DNA from: Pseudomonas sp. dw_612
GTDB lineage: Bacteria; Pseudomonadota; Gammaproteobacteria; Pseudomonadales; Pseudomonadaceae
DNA length: 64,000 nucleotides
Reading direction: 5' to 3'
NCBI RefSeq assembly: GCF_018449725.1
Contig: NZ_JAAVVC010000018.1
Span: 1-64,000, forward strand
The position numbers were made by a program, and so were the translations under genes. How positions within the stretch are numbered: the stretch's first letter is position 1; every line of letters begins with the position of its first letter. Shown one piece after another: positions 40,615 through 49,484 of this stretch. The notes beneath the pieces are model-generated. The model saw only the letters and a list, made by a program, of their open reading frames with translations. It was not told the origin of the DNA and made no database searches.

Positions 40615-42645
40615 TTAGACCCGGAACGCGCTGATCAATTGTTTCAACTCCACCACCTGCGCCGACAACGCGCGGCTGGCATTCTCGGTCTGATGCGCGC
40701 CCTCGGCCGTGCGTTCACCGGCCCGGTTGATTTCGACGATGTTCTGATCGATGTCATGGGCCACGGCGGTTTGCTGTTCCACGGCGGCAGCAATCTGCTG
40801 GTTCTGGTCGACGATCATGCCGACGGCGCCGAGGATATTTTCCAAGGCTTGCTGGACCTTTTCCGACTGCCCCACGGTGCCGTTGGCCATTTGATGGCTG
40901 ACGCCCATGGCTTTCACCGCCGCGCCGACGCCACCGTGGAGCTTGGCGATCATCTGCTCGATTTCTTCAGTCGATTGCTGGGTTCGCTTGGCCAGCGTGC
41001 GAACTTCATCCGCCACTACCGCAAATCCACGACCCTGCTCGCCCGCCCGTGCCGCTTCAATCGCTGCGTTGAGGGCCAGCAGGTTGGTCTGCTCGGCAAT
41101 GCTTTTGATCACTTCCAGCACACGGCTGATGGATTGGCTGTCGCTGGCCAGTTGATTGATCACCAGCACCGACTGATCAATCTCGCCGGCCAGCGCCGCG
41201 ATACTGCCTTGCTGGGACTCCACCAACCCGCGACCGCTGAGGGTTTCGTCGTTGACGCTGTGGGCGCTGCTCACCGCCGCCGCGGCACTGCGCGCCACTT
41301 CCAGGGAGGTGGCGGACATCTGGTTCATCGCGGTGGCAACCTGTTCAATCTGGCTACGCTGCCCGGCCACGGCCTGGTTGCTTTGGGCGGAAACGCTTTC
41401 CACCTGCCCGGCCTGACGTTCGACTTCGCCGACGGTCTGCCCGACCCGCTCGATCAAGTCGTGGATTTTCTTCACCGTGCCGTTGAACACCTCGCCCAAC
41501 TCACCCAGTTCATCGCGGCTGTGGGCGCTGAAGGTCACGGTCATGTCGCCGGCCGCCACTTTGTCCATCACCGCGCCCAGGCGCTTGAGGGTGGTGCGGG
41601 TCGAGTAGTAAAAACCGCCGTAGAGGTAAAAGATCAGCACAAACACCACCGACAGCGCCACGGCCTGCATGACCATATGGGCGCGGTTCTGCTCCAGCCG
41701 CTGCTGCAACTGGCTGCCGAGGAACTTCAGGGTCGCCTCATTAAGTTGGTAAGTCTGGTCCATCAGGCCGGTCACTTGTTCGTAAAACGCTGGCCACGGC
41801 GCATCGAGGGTGTCGGCCATCACCACTTGTTCTTCGAACAGTTCGCTGGCCTTTTTCAGAGACGCCTTGCTGCTGTCAGCCTGAGCGGCCAGGGTTTCGT
41901 TCGCAGCTTTGCTTGAGCCCAATGCGTCGTGCAACTTCAGCCCGTACTCCGCCTGAAGCTTCTCGATCTGTGCCAGCAACTCGTCGAAGCGGGTGCTCGA
42001 CGCCGAGTTGAGAAAGCCCTGCCCCAGCGACAGCGAGCCCATGGCCCGGCCTTCGCCCAAAATTTGCGTCACGGGCGGGGTGACATTGGTGATGAGCTCG
42101 CTGAGCTGGCGCATGTCGCTTTGCGTGTCGCGGCTCAGGCCGGCCTGACTGGTGATGATCTGGCTGAAAATCTGCGCGTTGCCGAGCAATTTGCCGATCA
42201 GCGCACTTTTACTTTGCAGGGAGTTTTCCGCTTGCTGGGCCTTGAACGCGACGATCATTTCGTCGCGTTTGCCATCGAAAACCGTGATCTGCTCCGGGTC
42301 GACGCTCATCGCCGTCAGCCCTTGCAGGCGAGCCAGGACACTTTGCTCAAGTGCGCCGATCTTCGTCTCGACGTCGCCGGCCTTACCGGATTGCCCGAGG
42401 GTGACGTTGATCTGCACGAGATTGTTCAGGGTTTCCAGATCCCGCCGCAGGGTCAGACTGCTGCCCAACAGGTCGAGGCTTTGCAATTCGACGCGGGTGC
42501 CCTGGAATTCACGATAGGAATCGCGCACCAGGTAGAAGTTGGTCACCAGCATCGGCACCAGGAACAGCACGCTGATCAGGCTGAACTTCATGCCGAAGCT
42601 CAGGCGGTTCATCAGCGCGACGGCGGGATAGAGCAAGCTCTTCAC
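40615..42645 (-). CDS. methyl-accepting chemotaxis protein
   Basis: This 676-residue chemoreceptor has a first transmembrane helix (about 18-40, LISVLFLVPMLVTNFYLV), a periplasmic domain of about 290 residues, a second helix (about 323-345), a HAMP linker, and a signalling domain with the hairpin EQTNLLALNAAIEAARAGEQ. The C-terminus lacks a NWETF pentapeptide, so it is not tethered to CheR or CheB by that motif. The frame opens at 42708, but AGGGAGA precedes a GTG at 42645 by seven bases. It corresponds in context to PA4520. The ligand is unknown. Confidence 0.92.
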   Translation of the reverse strand: MKSLLYPAVALMNRLSFGMKFSLISVLFLVPMLVTNFYLVRDSYREFQGTRVELQSLDLLGSSLTLRRDLETLNNLVQINVTLGQSGKAGDVETKIGALEQSVLARLQGLTAMSVDPEQITVFDGKRDEMIVAFKAQQAENSLQSKSALIGKLLGNAQIFSQIITSQAGLSRDTQSDMRQLSELITNVTPPVTQILGEGRAMGSLSLGQGFLNSASSTRFDELLAQIEKLQAEYGLKLHDALGSSKAANETLAAQADSSKASLKKASELFEEQVVMADTLDAPWPAFYEQVTGLMDQTYQLNEATLKFLGSQLQQRLEQNRAHMVMQAVALSVVFVLIFYLYGGFYYSTRTTLKRLGAVMDKVAAGDMTVTFSAHSRDELGELGEVFNGTVKKIHDLIERVGQTVGEVERQAGQVESVSAQSNQAVAGQRSQIEQVATAMNQMSATSLEVARSAAAAVSSAHSVNDETLSGRGLVESQQGSIAALAGEIDQSVLVINQLASDSQSISRVLEVIKSIAEQTNLLALNAAIEAARAGEQGRGFAVVADEVRTLAKRTQQSTEEIEQMIAKLHGGVGAAVKAMGVSHQMANGTVGQSEKVQQALENILGAVGMIVDQNQQIAAAVEQQTAVAHDIDQNIVEINRAGERTAEGAHQTENASRALSAQVVELKQLISAFRV

Positions 42646-42805
42646 TGTGAAGTCTCCCTTGGATTTCTTATTTTTATTGGCAGGCGCACAGATACAGCAG
42701 ATAGCCACTATTGGGCGCTATCTCTGTATAGCTCAAATCGGAGGGAGGTTTTGTAACTTAAGGTTAACGGCAAGACACGCAGCCTCGTCGCGTCGCGCTC
42801 AGCCC

Positions 42806-42938
42806 TGTAGCAGCTGGCGAAGCCTGCGTTCGGCTGCGCAGCAGTCGTAAACCCTGAGTCCGCGGTGCGTCTGACACATCGCGGTGCCTGAACTGGCGAC
42901 TGCTTCGCAGCCGAACGCAGGCTTCGCCAGCTGCTACA
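42806..42938. repeat. long-armed inverted repeat (TGTAGCAGCT family), copy 2
   Basis: Outer arms of about 40 bases start TGTAGCAGCTGGCGAAGCC and end GGCTTCGCCAGCTGCTACA. It fills most of the 302-base gap between the chemoreceptor and ampE, both on the minus strand. No other feature was seen in that gap. Confidence 0.8.
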
Positions 42939-42947
42939 AGGCCGGTG

Positions 42948-43784
42948 TCAGGGCAGAACAGTCCACAACGCAAACCCGGCATACCAAAGCACCGCCGCCC
43001 GCAACAGCAGTTCCCAGATACGATCGAGGCTGTTGATGCCATCCGGCCCGACCACCGGCGCCGGAATCTCCCCCGCCACCAGCCCGACCTTTTCGATCAA
43101 CTGCGCAGCGCTGATGTTCCAGTTCAGCAACTCATGCAGCATCACCCGACCGACCGCGACAAAGTTGCCGACCAGGGCAAAACTCGCCGCCAGCAAGCGC
43201 ACCGGTACCCAATCGAAGGCATGGCGCAGTTGCGCGGCGCGTTCGACCACCGCCGGGTTCTGCCCGTGCTCTTCGGCCAGGGCGAGCAAGCGATAACTCA
43301 GCGCGGCGACCGGGCCCAACAGGAAGTACCAGAAAATCACCGCGAAAAAGCTCTGGTAGGCCTCCCACAACAGATGCCCCTGAACCCGCTCCAGCAGTTG
43401 CTCGCCACTGTCGGCGCAGATATCGAGATCGCGCTTGGCCACATGCGCGGCGGCTTGCAGGTCTTCCCGGCGCCAGGCGTCGCGAAACGGACCGAGACCG
43501 CCCAGCAGATCACCGCGCCCCAAACTGTAAATCACCACCAACAAGTGCACCGGCAACGCCAGCAGTCCGTAGGCCACGGGATCCAGCACTACCAGCAACA
43601 AACCGAGCAGCGCCACCGGCAACAGCACCAACACGACCAATACCAGCCACGGACGGTCCTTCAGACGTGGGCTGGCCTCAAGCTTGTGCAGCTCGCGCAC
43701 CCAACCGCCATCACGTTGAACCCGATGGCGCAGGGCCGAGAATTTCTCGATCCAGACGGCCAGCAGCAACACCAGAAAACTCAT
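42948..43784 (-). CDS. ampE: AmpE, inner-membrane signalling modulator
   Basis: This 278-residue inner-membrane protein of the AmpE/CobD-like family has hydrophobic segments at about residues 40-75, 142-165, 190-210 and the C-terminus, with a cytoplasmic ATP-binding-like part. In enterobacteria the ampDE operon affects AmpC beta-lactamase induction; the molecular role of AmpE is not settled. Its start overlaps the ampD stop by four bases (ATGA), as in P. aeruginosa PA4521-PA4522. No defects are apparent. Confidence 0.93.
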   Translation of the reverse strand: MSFLVLLLAVWIEKFSALRHRVQRDGGWVRELHKLEASPRLKDRPWLVLVVLVLLPVALLGLLLVVLDPVAYGLLALPVHLLVVIYSLGRGDLLGGLGPFRDAWRREDLQAAAHVAKRDLDICADSGEQLLERVQGHLLWEAYQSFFAVIFWYFLLGPVAALSYRLLALAEEHGQNPAVVERAAQLRHAFDWVPVRLLAASFALVGNFVAVGRVMLHELLNWNISAAQLIEKVGLVAGEIPAPVVGPDGINSLDRIWELLLRAAVLWYAGFALWTVLP

Positions 43785-44341
43785 TGTTGTTCCTCTTTTG
43801 CCAAAGCGGCGCGGTAGCGTGTCCAGTCAAACGCCGGTCCCGGGTCGGTCTTGCGCCCGGGCGCGATGTCGCTATGTCCGCAAATACGCTGTGCGGTAAT
43901 GCCCGTGAAAGCGCTTTGCAACTGTCGGGTCAGGGTCGTCAACGCCTGATATTGCGCGTCGGTGAACGGCAGATCATCCGTGCCCTCAAGCTCGATGCCC
44001 ACGGAAAAATCATTGCAGACTTCTCGCCCGTCAAAATTCGAGACGCCGGCATGCCAGGCGCGCTCAAGACAGGAGACAAACTGAGTGACCGTGCCGTCAC
44101 GCTCGATCAGAAAATGCGCAGACACCCGCAGGTCAGCGATCCCTTCAAAGTAGGGATGCTCCGTGACATCCAGGCGATTCTGGAAAAATTCCTGCACCTT
44201 GCCGGTGGCGAACTGCGCCGGCGGGAGGCTGATGTTGTGGATCACCAGCAGGGAGATTTCATCCGAGGGGCGCGCATTGAAGTTGGGCGAGGGGCAGATA
44301 TTTACGCCCTGGCACCAACCGCTCGCGGGGTCCAACTGCAT
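43781..44341 (-). CDS. ampD: 1,6-anhydro-N-acetylmuramyl-L-alanine amidase
   Basis: This 186-residue cytoplasmic zinc amidase cuts the L-Ala bond of 1,6-anhydro-MurNAc peptides during peptidoglycan recycling and so lowers AmpR-driven AmpC expression. Predicted zinc ligands are H35 (LVIHNIS), H156 (CGHSDIAPGRKTDPG) and D166. The AmpD-type short length and absence of a signal peptide fit the cytosolic enzyme. Translational coupling to ampE is visible. Confidence 0.96.
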   Translation of the reverse strand: MQLDPASGWCQGVNICPSPNFNARPSDEISLLVIHNISLPPAQFATGKVQEFFQNRLDVTEHPYFEGIADLRVSAHFLIERDGTVTQFVSCLERAWHAGVSNFDGREVCNDFSVGIELEGTDDLPFTDAQYQALTTLTRQLQSAFTGITAQRICGHSDIAPGRKTDPGPAFDWTRYRAALAKEEQQ

Positions 44342-44405
44342 ACAGGTTCCTTCGACGACGACGGTGTTGGCGCCCAGTATGCCGCGATAGACCCTCGGCG
44401 CGCGA

Positions 44406-46613
44406 TCACTTGGCGTGATTGAGACGCCGCAAGTTGCCGATCACCGATTCCAGGGCCCGATCGAACAGCAACGTATCGTCCAGTGTGCGCACCGCGCCAC
44501 GGCGGAATTCCAGGGCCAGCCCGGTGCGGCTGCGCTCCAGCACTTTCATACCGGTGCGGTTGACGAAAATGTACTTGCCGGTGGCGTCAATGATCGCCGC
44601 CAGTTTGCAACGCAGGGTGTTTTCTTCGTCTTCCTGAAACTCCACCCAGCAGCCCAGGCGCAGTTGATCGACCTGAAGCAGGCCCTCATCGTCCGCCGCC
44701 AAGCGCACCGAAGCCGTCTCGACCGGGCCTTCATCGGCGGTGCGCAGCACGATTTCTTCGCAGACTTCGACCATCACTGGCGCATCAGTCTGATCCGGCG
44801 CCTCGCTCGGCCGTTCGAACAGTTGAACGTGCAAGGCTTCCAGTTCGCTGAAGAATTCGCTGGTGGCGAAGGGATCGAACGCCGAGCTGGTCAGGCCATC
44901 GCGCAGGGACTTGAGCAACCCCGGCACCATCGACAGCAGGCGCAGGCTTGCATCGGCTTCGTCATGGCGCTGCACGCTCCAGATCAATTGCGCCATGGTT
45001 TGCACATCGACGTGCCATTCGGCGGACTGATCGCCGTGCTTGAGGCAGGTCAGCAACAGCACCTTGCTCCAGGCGTCGTGGACGAACGCCACCACACCCT
45101 GCGGAAGTACCTTGCCGAGCAAGGCCTCATTCAGCGCTTGCTCGACCCGCTGACGCGCCAGTTCGGTTTTGGCCCGGCCTTCTTCGGCGTCGCGGGTGCG
45201 TTGCTCCAGCAGTTCGCTGCGACGGCGCTCGTCACTGGTAAACGCCAGGAAATCCGCGAGCAACTCGGAGAAAATCGCCGGGTCGTCGACAAAATCATTC
45301 AACAGCCGCTGCACCACCTGCTCGATGCGCAGGTACAACGTGTCGCGCTCATGATCGTCGCACTCGCCCCAGCCCATGGCCGCGGCGGCGATTTCGTTGA
45401 GCAGGCGCCGCGCCGGATGGCTACTGCGGCTGAAGAAGCTCTTGTCGAGTACGGCGACTTTCAGCATCGGGATCTGCAACCGCCCGATCAACGCCTTGAG
45501 CGAGTCCGGCAGGTTGCGGTCATCGAGGATGCATTCGAAGAGCATGGCGATCAGGTTGATCACGTCTTCATCCGCAACCCCGACCACCCGCGACTTACCA
45601 CTTTTGACGCTGACTCGGGTCAGCAGTTGTTCGAGCTGGTTGCGCAGGTCGAAGTCATCCTGAGCCGCCAGGGCCGGGACGTATTGCTGCAAGTGCGACA
45701 GCAGGCGCAGCAGGTCGCGGGTGGAAATCGGCTGGGTCGGGGTGCTCGCTTCGAGCGTCGGCGCCACGCTGCCGCGCACGTGGAACAGCAGTTCCTGCAA
45801 CGCGGCGAAAACCTCCTGCACGCTTTCGTCAATATGCATACTGCCGGGCCGTGCAGCCGCCTCGGCGGGCTCGGCATGGGCACTGGCCGTCGCACGATCA
45901 GCGGCACGTCGCGCCGGGGCGGGTTTGAGCTCGGGCAGCACGCCGGTGGCGATCAGCAGTTGGTTGGCTTCGGCGTAGAGCTGATCAGCGCTGCTGAGCA
46001 CATAACGCTCGAACAGTTTGAGGATGATCAGCTTGACCTTGATCTCCACGCCCAGATTGCGCCCGGCCTGGAGGAAATACTCACACAGCATCGCCGGGCC
46101 GAGCGGGTTGTGCTGTTCGAGCAGTTCCTTGCCCAATAGCACGCTGAGCCGGGTGGTCAGTTGATCGAGGGCGAAACCTTCACGGTTCAGCACCTTGCTG
46201 ACCATGCCCTCCACCGCCACGTTGCGCTCCAGGTCATCACTGGGTAGCGATGCACTGGCATTGAACGCCAATGCCTGGGGCAAGGCTGACTGGGTGACGT
46301 CGTATTGCGTGAGGCTGACGAACGCCTCGAAGAATTGTTCGAGAAACCCGCGCTCAATGCTTTTGCGCTTGAGGCGCAAGTCGCGCATGGCTTCGAAAAA
46401 GATGTTCTGTTCGACGTCATTACGGGCCCGGTCGGCCATTTCAAACAGGGTGTCGTCGGCGTTATCAAACAGCTCCTGCAAACCATGCCGGAGCTGTTGC
46501 GCAGCCTTGTCGCGAACCTGAAGCAGAATCACAGGCAGGCGGGCGAGCGGCGAGTGAGTCGCCTGGTCGGTAGTCGCCTTGTGCAAAGGCACTACATTCC
46601 CGTCGTTGTGCAT
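44406..46613 (-). CDS. DUF1631 family protein
   Basis: This 735-residue cytoplasmic protein has the DUF1631 layout: an N-terminal half of helices (for example NDVEQNIFFEAMRDLRLKRKSIERG region), a helical middle, and a C-terminal beta-rich region (RLGCWVEFQEDEENTLRCK to TGLALEFRRG) that resembles a PilZ-type barrel. The frame opens at 46709, but AGGAGG lies before the ATG at 46613 with a short spacer, and MHNDGNVVPLHK is the family start. It lies between ampD and nadC as in P. aeruginosa (PA4523). Function is unknown; a cyclic-di-GMP role would be inference from the C-terminal region only. Confidence 0.85.
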   Translation of the reverse strand: MHNDGNVVPLHKATTDQATHSPLARLPVILLQVRDKAAQQLRHGLQELFDNADDTLFEMADRARNDVEQNIFFEAMRDLRLKRKSIERGFLEQFFEAFVSLTQYDVTQSALPQALAFNASASLPSDDLERNVAVEGMVSKVLNREGFALDQLTTRLSVLLGKELLEQHNPLGPAMLCEYFLQAGRNLGVEIKVKLIILKLFERYVLSSADQLYAEANQLLIATGVLPELKPAPARRAADRATASAHAEPAEAAARPGSMHIDESVQEVFAALQELLFHVRGSVAPTLEASTPTQPISTRDLLRLLSHLQQYVPALAAQDDFDLRNQLEQLLTRVSVKSGKSRVVGVADEDVINLIAMLFECILDDRNLPDSLKALIGRLQIPMLKVAVLDKSFFSRSSHPARRLLNEIAAAAMGWGECDDHERDTLYLRIEQVVQRLLNDFVDDPAIFSELLADFLAFTSDERRRSELLEQRTRDAEEGRAKTELARQRVEQALNEALLGKVLPQGVVAFVHDAWSKVLLLTCLKHGDQSAEWHVDVQTMAQLIWSVQRHDEADASLRLLSMVPGLLKSLRDGLTSSAFDPFATSEFFSELEALHVQLFERPSEAPDQTDAPVMVEVCEEIVLRTADEGPVETASVRLAADDEGLLQVDQLRLGCWVEFQEDEENTLRCKLAAIIDATGKYIFVNRTGMKVLERSRTGLALEFRRGAVRTLDDTLLFDRALESVIGNLRRLNHAK

Positions 46614-46910
46614 CCAAGCCTCCTGGAACGGTGATGCTTCGGTTCGGTAAGAGATCGGCTGCGCCGCACAGCCGGCGCTCAACGGGGAACAGTTCCCACC
46701 CGCTGTCATTCAATAATCGGGGAGCTAAAGGGACGTCAAAGCTATGACGTCAAATGCAAGGCGGATTATCTGCAAAACCGGCCGCTTGTGCCAGCAGACT
46801 CTACGTTTCACATTGAAATAGACGTACAAGGCAGACCCTGGCTTAGCGCCAAATGCTCATGCGAATCGACCAAATGCAGGTTTCAGAGCGATCTGAGTAC
46901 CCGGCATGCC

Positions 46911-46940
46911 TTGGGTTGCTTCGCGCCATACCCCTATAAT
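46911..46940 (+). promoter_or_regulatory. nadC: sigma-70 promoter of nadC
   Basis: TTGGGT (46911-46916) and TATAAT (46935-46940) are 18 bases apart, about 28 bases before the ATG. The 354-base gap before nadC holds no supported ORF. Confidence 0.65.
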
Positions 46941-46967
46941 CGAGCCACTTTGTTTGTGGAGCCCGTT

Positions 46968-47816
46968 ATGCCGAATCTACGTCTCGCCGATTTGACCGCC
47001 GAAATCGAAGCCAACGTGCGCCGTGCGTTGCTCGAAGACATCGGCAGCGGCGACATCACCGCGCAACTGATCCCGGCCGAACGCCTGGCCAAAGCCACCA
47101 TCATCACCCGCGACGCGGCCGTCATTGCCGGCACCGCTTGGGTCGATGCCGTTTTCCGGCAACTGGACCCGCGGGTGGCGGTGCACTGGCAAGTGCGCGA
47201 TGGCGAACGGGTAAAACCCAATCAGGCGCTGTTTCACCTCGAAGGCCCGGCCCGCTCGCTACTGACCGGTGAGCGCTGCGCGCTGAATTTCCTGCAACTG
47301 CTGTCTGGCGTGGCCACTCGCGCGCAGTTCCTGGCGGATTTCGTCGCCGAGACCCAGGTAAAGCTGCTCGACACCCGCAAAACCCTGCCGGGACTGCGTC
47401 TGGCGCAAAAGTACGCCGTGACCTGCGGCGGCTGCCACAACCACCGCATCGGCCTGTATGACGCCTTCCTGATCAAGGAAAACCATATCGCGGCGAGCGG
47501 CGGCATCCCCGAAGCGATCAAAGCCGCGCACAAGATTGCCCCGGGCAAGCCGGTGGAAATCGAAGTGGAAAGCCTGGATGAACTGAAGGAGGCCCTGGAG
47601 GCCGGTGCCGACATCATCATGCTCGACGAACTGAGCCTGGATGACATGCGCGAAGCGGTGCGCCTGAACGGCGGCAAGGCAAAACTGGAGGCCAGCGGCG
47701 GGATCAACGAAAGCACGTTGCTGCCGATCGCCGAAACCGGCGTGGATTACATCTCGATTGGTGCGATGACCAAGGATGTGAAGGCGGTGGACCTGTCGAT
47801 GCGGCTCAGCCTCTGA
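46968..47816 (+). CDS. nadC: nicotinate-nucleotide pyrophosphorylase (carboxylating)
   Basis: This 282-residue quinolinate phosphoribosyltransferase forms nicotinate mononucleotide from quinolinate and PRPP in NAD synthesis. Signatures are the N-terminal LLEDIGSGDITAQLIP, TRKTLPGLRLAQKYAV, NHRIGLYDAFLIKENH, and the C-terminal LEASGGINESTL. The frame opens at 46788, but GGAG precedes the ATG at 46968 and a promoter lies just upstream. It diverges from the DUF1631 gene. Confidence 0.96.
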   Translation: MPNLRLADLTAEIEANVRRALLEDIGSGDITAQLIPAERLAKATIITRDAAVIAGTAWVDAVFRQLDPRVAVHWQVRDGERVKPNQALFHLEGPARSLLTGERCALNFLQLLSGVATRAQFLADFVAETQVKLLDTRKTLPGLRLAQKYAVTCGGCHNHRIGLYDAFLIKENHIAASGGIPEAIKAAHKIAPGKPVEIEVESLDELKEALEAGADIIMLDELSLDDMREAVRLNGGKAKLEASGGINESTLLPIAETGVDYISIGAMTKDVKAVDLSMRLSL

Positions 47817-47817
47817 G

Positions 47818-47896
47818 CAGCTACAAGCGGCAAGCTACAAGCTTCAAGCAGTTCTGCTTTGACTTGTAGCTTGCGGCTTGAACCTTGAAGCTGCTT
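47818..47896. repeat. inverted-repeat element (AGCTTGTAGC type) after nadC
   Basis: Alternating motifs GCAGCTACAAGCGGCAAGCT and, inverted, AGCTTGCGGC lie in about 80 bases around a TTCTGCTTTGACTT centre. It sits directly after the nadC stop and abuts the next gene. This is a further repeat family, distinct from the REPIN copies. Confidence 0.65.
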
Positions 47897-48201
47897 CAAA
47901 CCACCAGATTATTCATCTCGCAGTACTCTTCCCATTCGACGCCCAACACTTCGGCCGCCTCCTTGTGCAGAACCAGGCGCGCCGCCTCGAACTCTTCAGG
48001 AGTCGAGGTGTACTTGAGCGTCAGCTCCCACGGCTGCAAGCCCTGGGATTCCGCTTCATCCTCGAATGCCCACTGGATCTGGTCTTTCTGATCGTCGGCC
48101 GGCAGGTCCTTGATCTCATCGGCTAGCTGGGGCGACTCCAGCAAGTACTTCTTGAGCGCTTCTTCGTGTCTGGCTTCTTGGGTCAATTCTTTAACAGTCA
48201 T
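47896..48201 (-). CDS. small DUF6388-like protein
   Basis: This 101-residue soluble acidic protein starts MTVKELTQEARHEEALKKYL and contains ESPQLADEIKDLP and PWELTLKYTSTPEEFEAARL. It is helix-rich, without a signal peptide. It resembles the family named DUF6388 in Pseudomonas, from memory only. A GAGAACGAC box before the ATG is a weak ribosome site. Function unknown. Confidence 0.7.
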   Translation of the reverse strand: MTVKELTQEARHEEALKKYLLESPQLADEIKDLPADDQKDQIQWAFEDEAESQGLQPWELTLKYTSTPEEFEAARLVLHKEAAEVLGVEWEEYCEMNNLVV

Positions 48202-48517
48202 GTCGTTCTCGCTGATCTTAGGAATGGAAGATGGATCTGGATCATCAAGGATCTCTCTGACGCAAAAAACCGTGTAACGCCCGGTTTATCTGGCCTTCAG
48301 AACCATTCGGGATCATCTGAAAACAGCTCGGTGATGCTCATGCAAGCTCCGAATATAGGACCTTTGGCTGACGATTTATATGCATGTTTACATCAAATCT
48401 ACAAAAAGTTGGATGACGCCACTGACCACGCTTATTTTGTGCGGCCGACAGGAACATGTTTCAGGAAACGAAGTCATAGCGATGTGCCATATAGGCACTT
48501 CACAAGGAATTCAGGTG

Positions 48518-49183
48518 ATGCGCAATTTCCCAAAGCTTTCGTCTACCCTGTTTGCAACCGGCATGGCTGCCCTGGTGCTCGGCAATCTGGCACTGCCCAA
48601 TACGGCTCAGGCGATCGAGCTTAGCTCCGACAGTCCTTCGTACAACGATACCCTTACTGCCACACACAACTCGTATGGCAAAACCGTATTGGTCAGAACC
48701 AATCTGGATGTCAATGAACTGGAAAAGCTGCAGGCCACCGTTAAAACCAATACAGCCGAAATCGACACCCTGAAGAAAACCGTCAGCGAACAAACGCGCC
48801 TCATCGAAGAACTCAGACGCAACACCGGCACCAGCTCCGGCTCGAGCAGCAATGACATCTCCAGCCTCAAGCGCACTGTCGAGGAGCAGGATAAAGACCT
48901 GAAAAACCTCACCAAGCAGATGGAGGAGTTCAAGCGCAACACCGGTTCGAGCTCAAGTTCCAGCTCAAGCGATCTGTCCAGCCTCAAACGCAGCGTCAGC
49001 GACCAGGACAACGATCTGAAAAAGCTCTCCAGCCAGGTGGAAGACCTCAAACGCAGCGCCGGATCGAATTCCAGCTCAAGTTCCAGTGACCTGTCGAATT
49101 TGAAACGAGAAGTCAGCGATCAGGACAATCAACTCGATCAGCTTAAACGCACGGTCGAGGATCTGAGCCGGAAGGTGAAATAA
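48518..49183 (+). CDS. secreted protein with serine-linked coiled-coil repeats
   Basis: This 221-residue protein has a signal peptide over about residues 1-32 (ending NTAQA). After an N-terminal part (AIELSSDSPSYND) come repeats of about 39 residues: a charged heptad stretch (LKRxVxDQDxDLKKL..QVEDLKR) followed by a polyserine linker (GSSSSSSSSD). At least three to four units are visible. The frame opens at 48380, but AAGGAA lies before the ATG at 48518. A periplasmic or surface coiled-coil spacer role is inferred from the repeats. No family is assigned. Confidence 0.75.
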   Translation: MRNFPKLSSTLFATGMAALVLGNLALPNTAQAIELSSDSPSYNDTLTATHNSYGKTVLVRTNLDVNELEKLQATVKTNTAEIDTLKKTVSEQTRLIEELRRNTGTSSGSSSNDISSLKRTVEEQDKDLKNLTKQMEEFKRNTGSSSSSSSSDLSSLKRSVSDQDNDLKKLSSQVEDLKRSAGSNSSSSSSDLSNLKREVSDQDNQLDQLKRTVEDLSRKVK

Positions 49184-49192
49184 CAGCGGCAG

Positions 49193-49268
49193 TGGTGCCC
49201 GAGACAGGAGTCGAACCTGCGACCTTCGCGTTACGAGTGCGCTGCTCTACCAACTGAGCTACACGGGC
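49193..49268 (-). tRNA. tRNA-Thr (CGT)
   Basis: Reading the minus strand gives a 76-base cloverleaf with D-arm AGCTCAGTTGGTAGAGC, anticodon loop CTCGTAA (CGT, decodes ACG) and T-arm GGTTCGACTCC, and a genome-encoded CCA. It closely resembles E. coli thrW. It stands alone between the coiled-coil gene and pnp. Confidence 0.92.
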
Positions 49269-49342
49269 GGTGAGCTAAACCTAGCACCGGGATTGGGCTC
49301 CGGCAACTTGGCGGACCTCTCTTTTTTCAGCCTGAAATGTCA

Positions 49343-49406
49343 AGATCGCAGCCTTCGGCAGCTCCTACAGGGAATGGGTGTAGGAGCTGCCGAAGGCTGC
49401 GATCTT
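49343..49406. repeat. long inverted repeat (ATCGCAGCC family), copy 3
   Basis: AGATCGCAGCCTTCGGCAGC and its inverse with a GGGAATGGG centre, arms of about 28 bases. It matches the copy at 13366. It is downstream of pnp and of the tRNA gene. Confidence 0.85.
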
Positions 49407-49426
49407 TTGATTTTATGGCACACAGC

Positions 49427-49455
49427 AAAACGCCCCGAACCAGTCGGGGCGTTTT
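49427..49455. terminator. intrinsic terminator downstream of pnp
   Basis: AAAACGCCCCGA pairs with TCGGGGCGTTTT around a five-base loop, with T-runs on both sides, so it can act in either direction. It ends about 30 bases past the pnp stop codon. Confidence 0.85.
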
Positions 49456-49484
49456 GTTGTTCAGCGGTTAAGCGCGGGGGGTGA

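Noticed and set aside
46788..46967. N-terminal extension of nadC
   Set aside because: A TATAAT promoter lies inside it, and GGAG precedes the downstream ATG.
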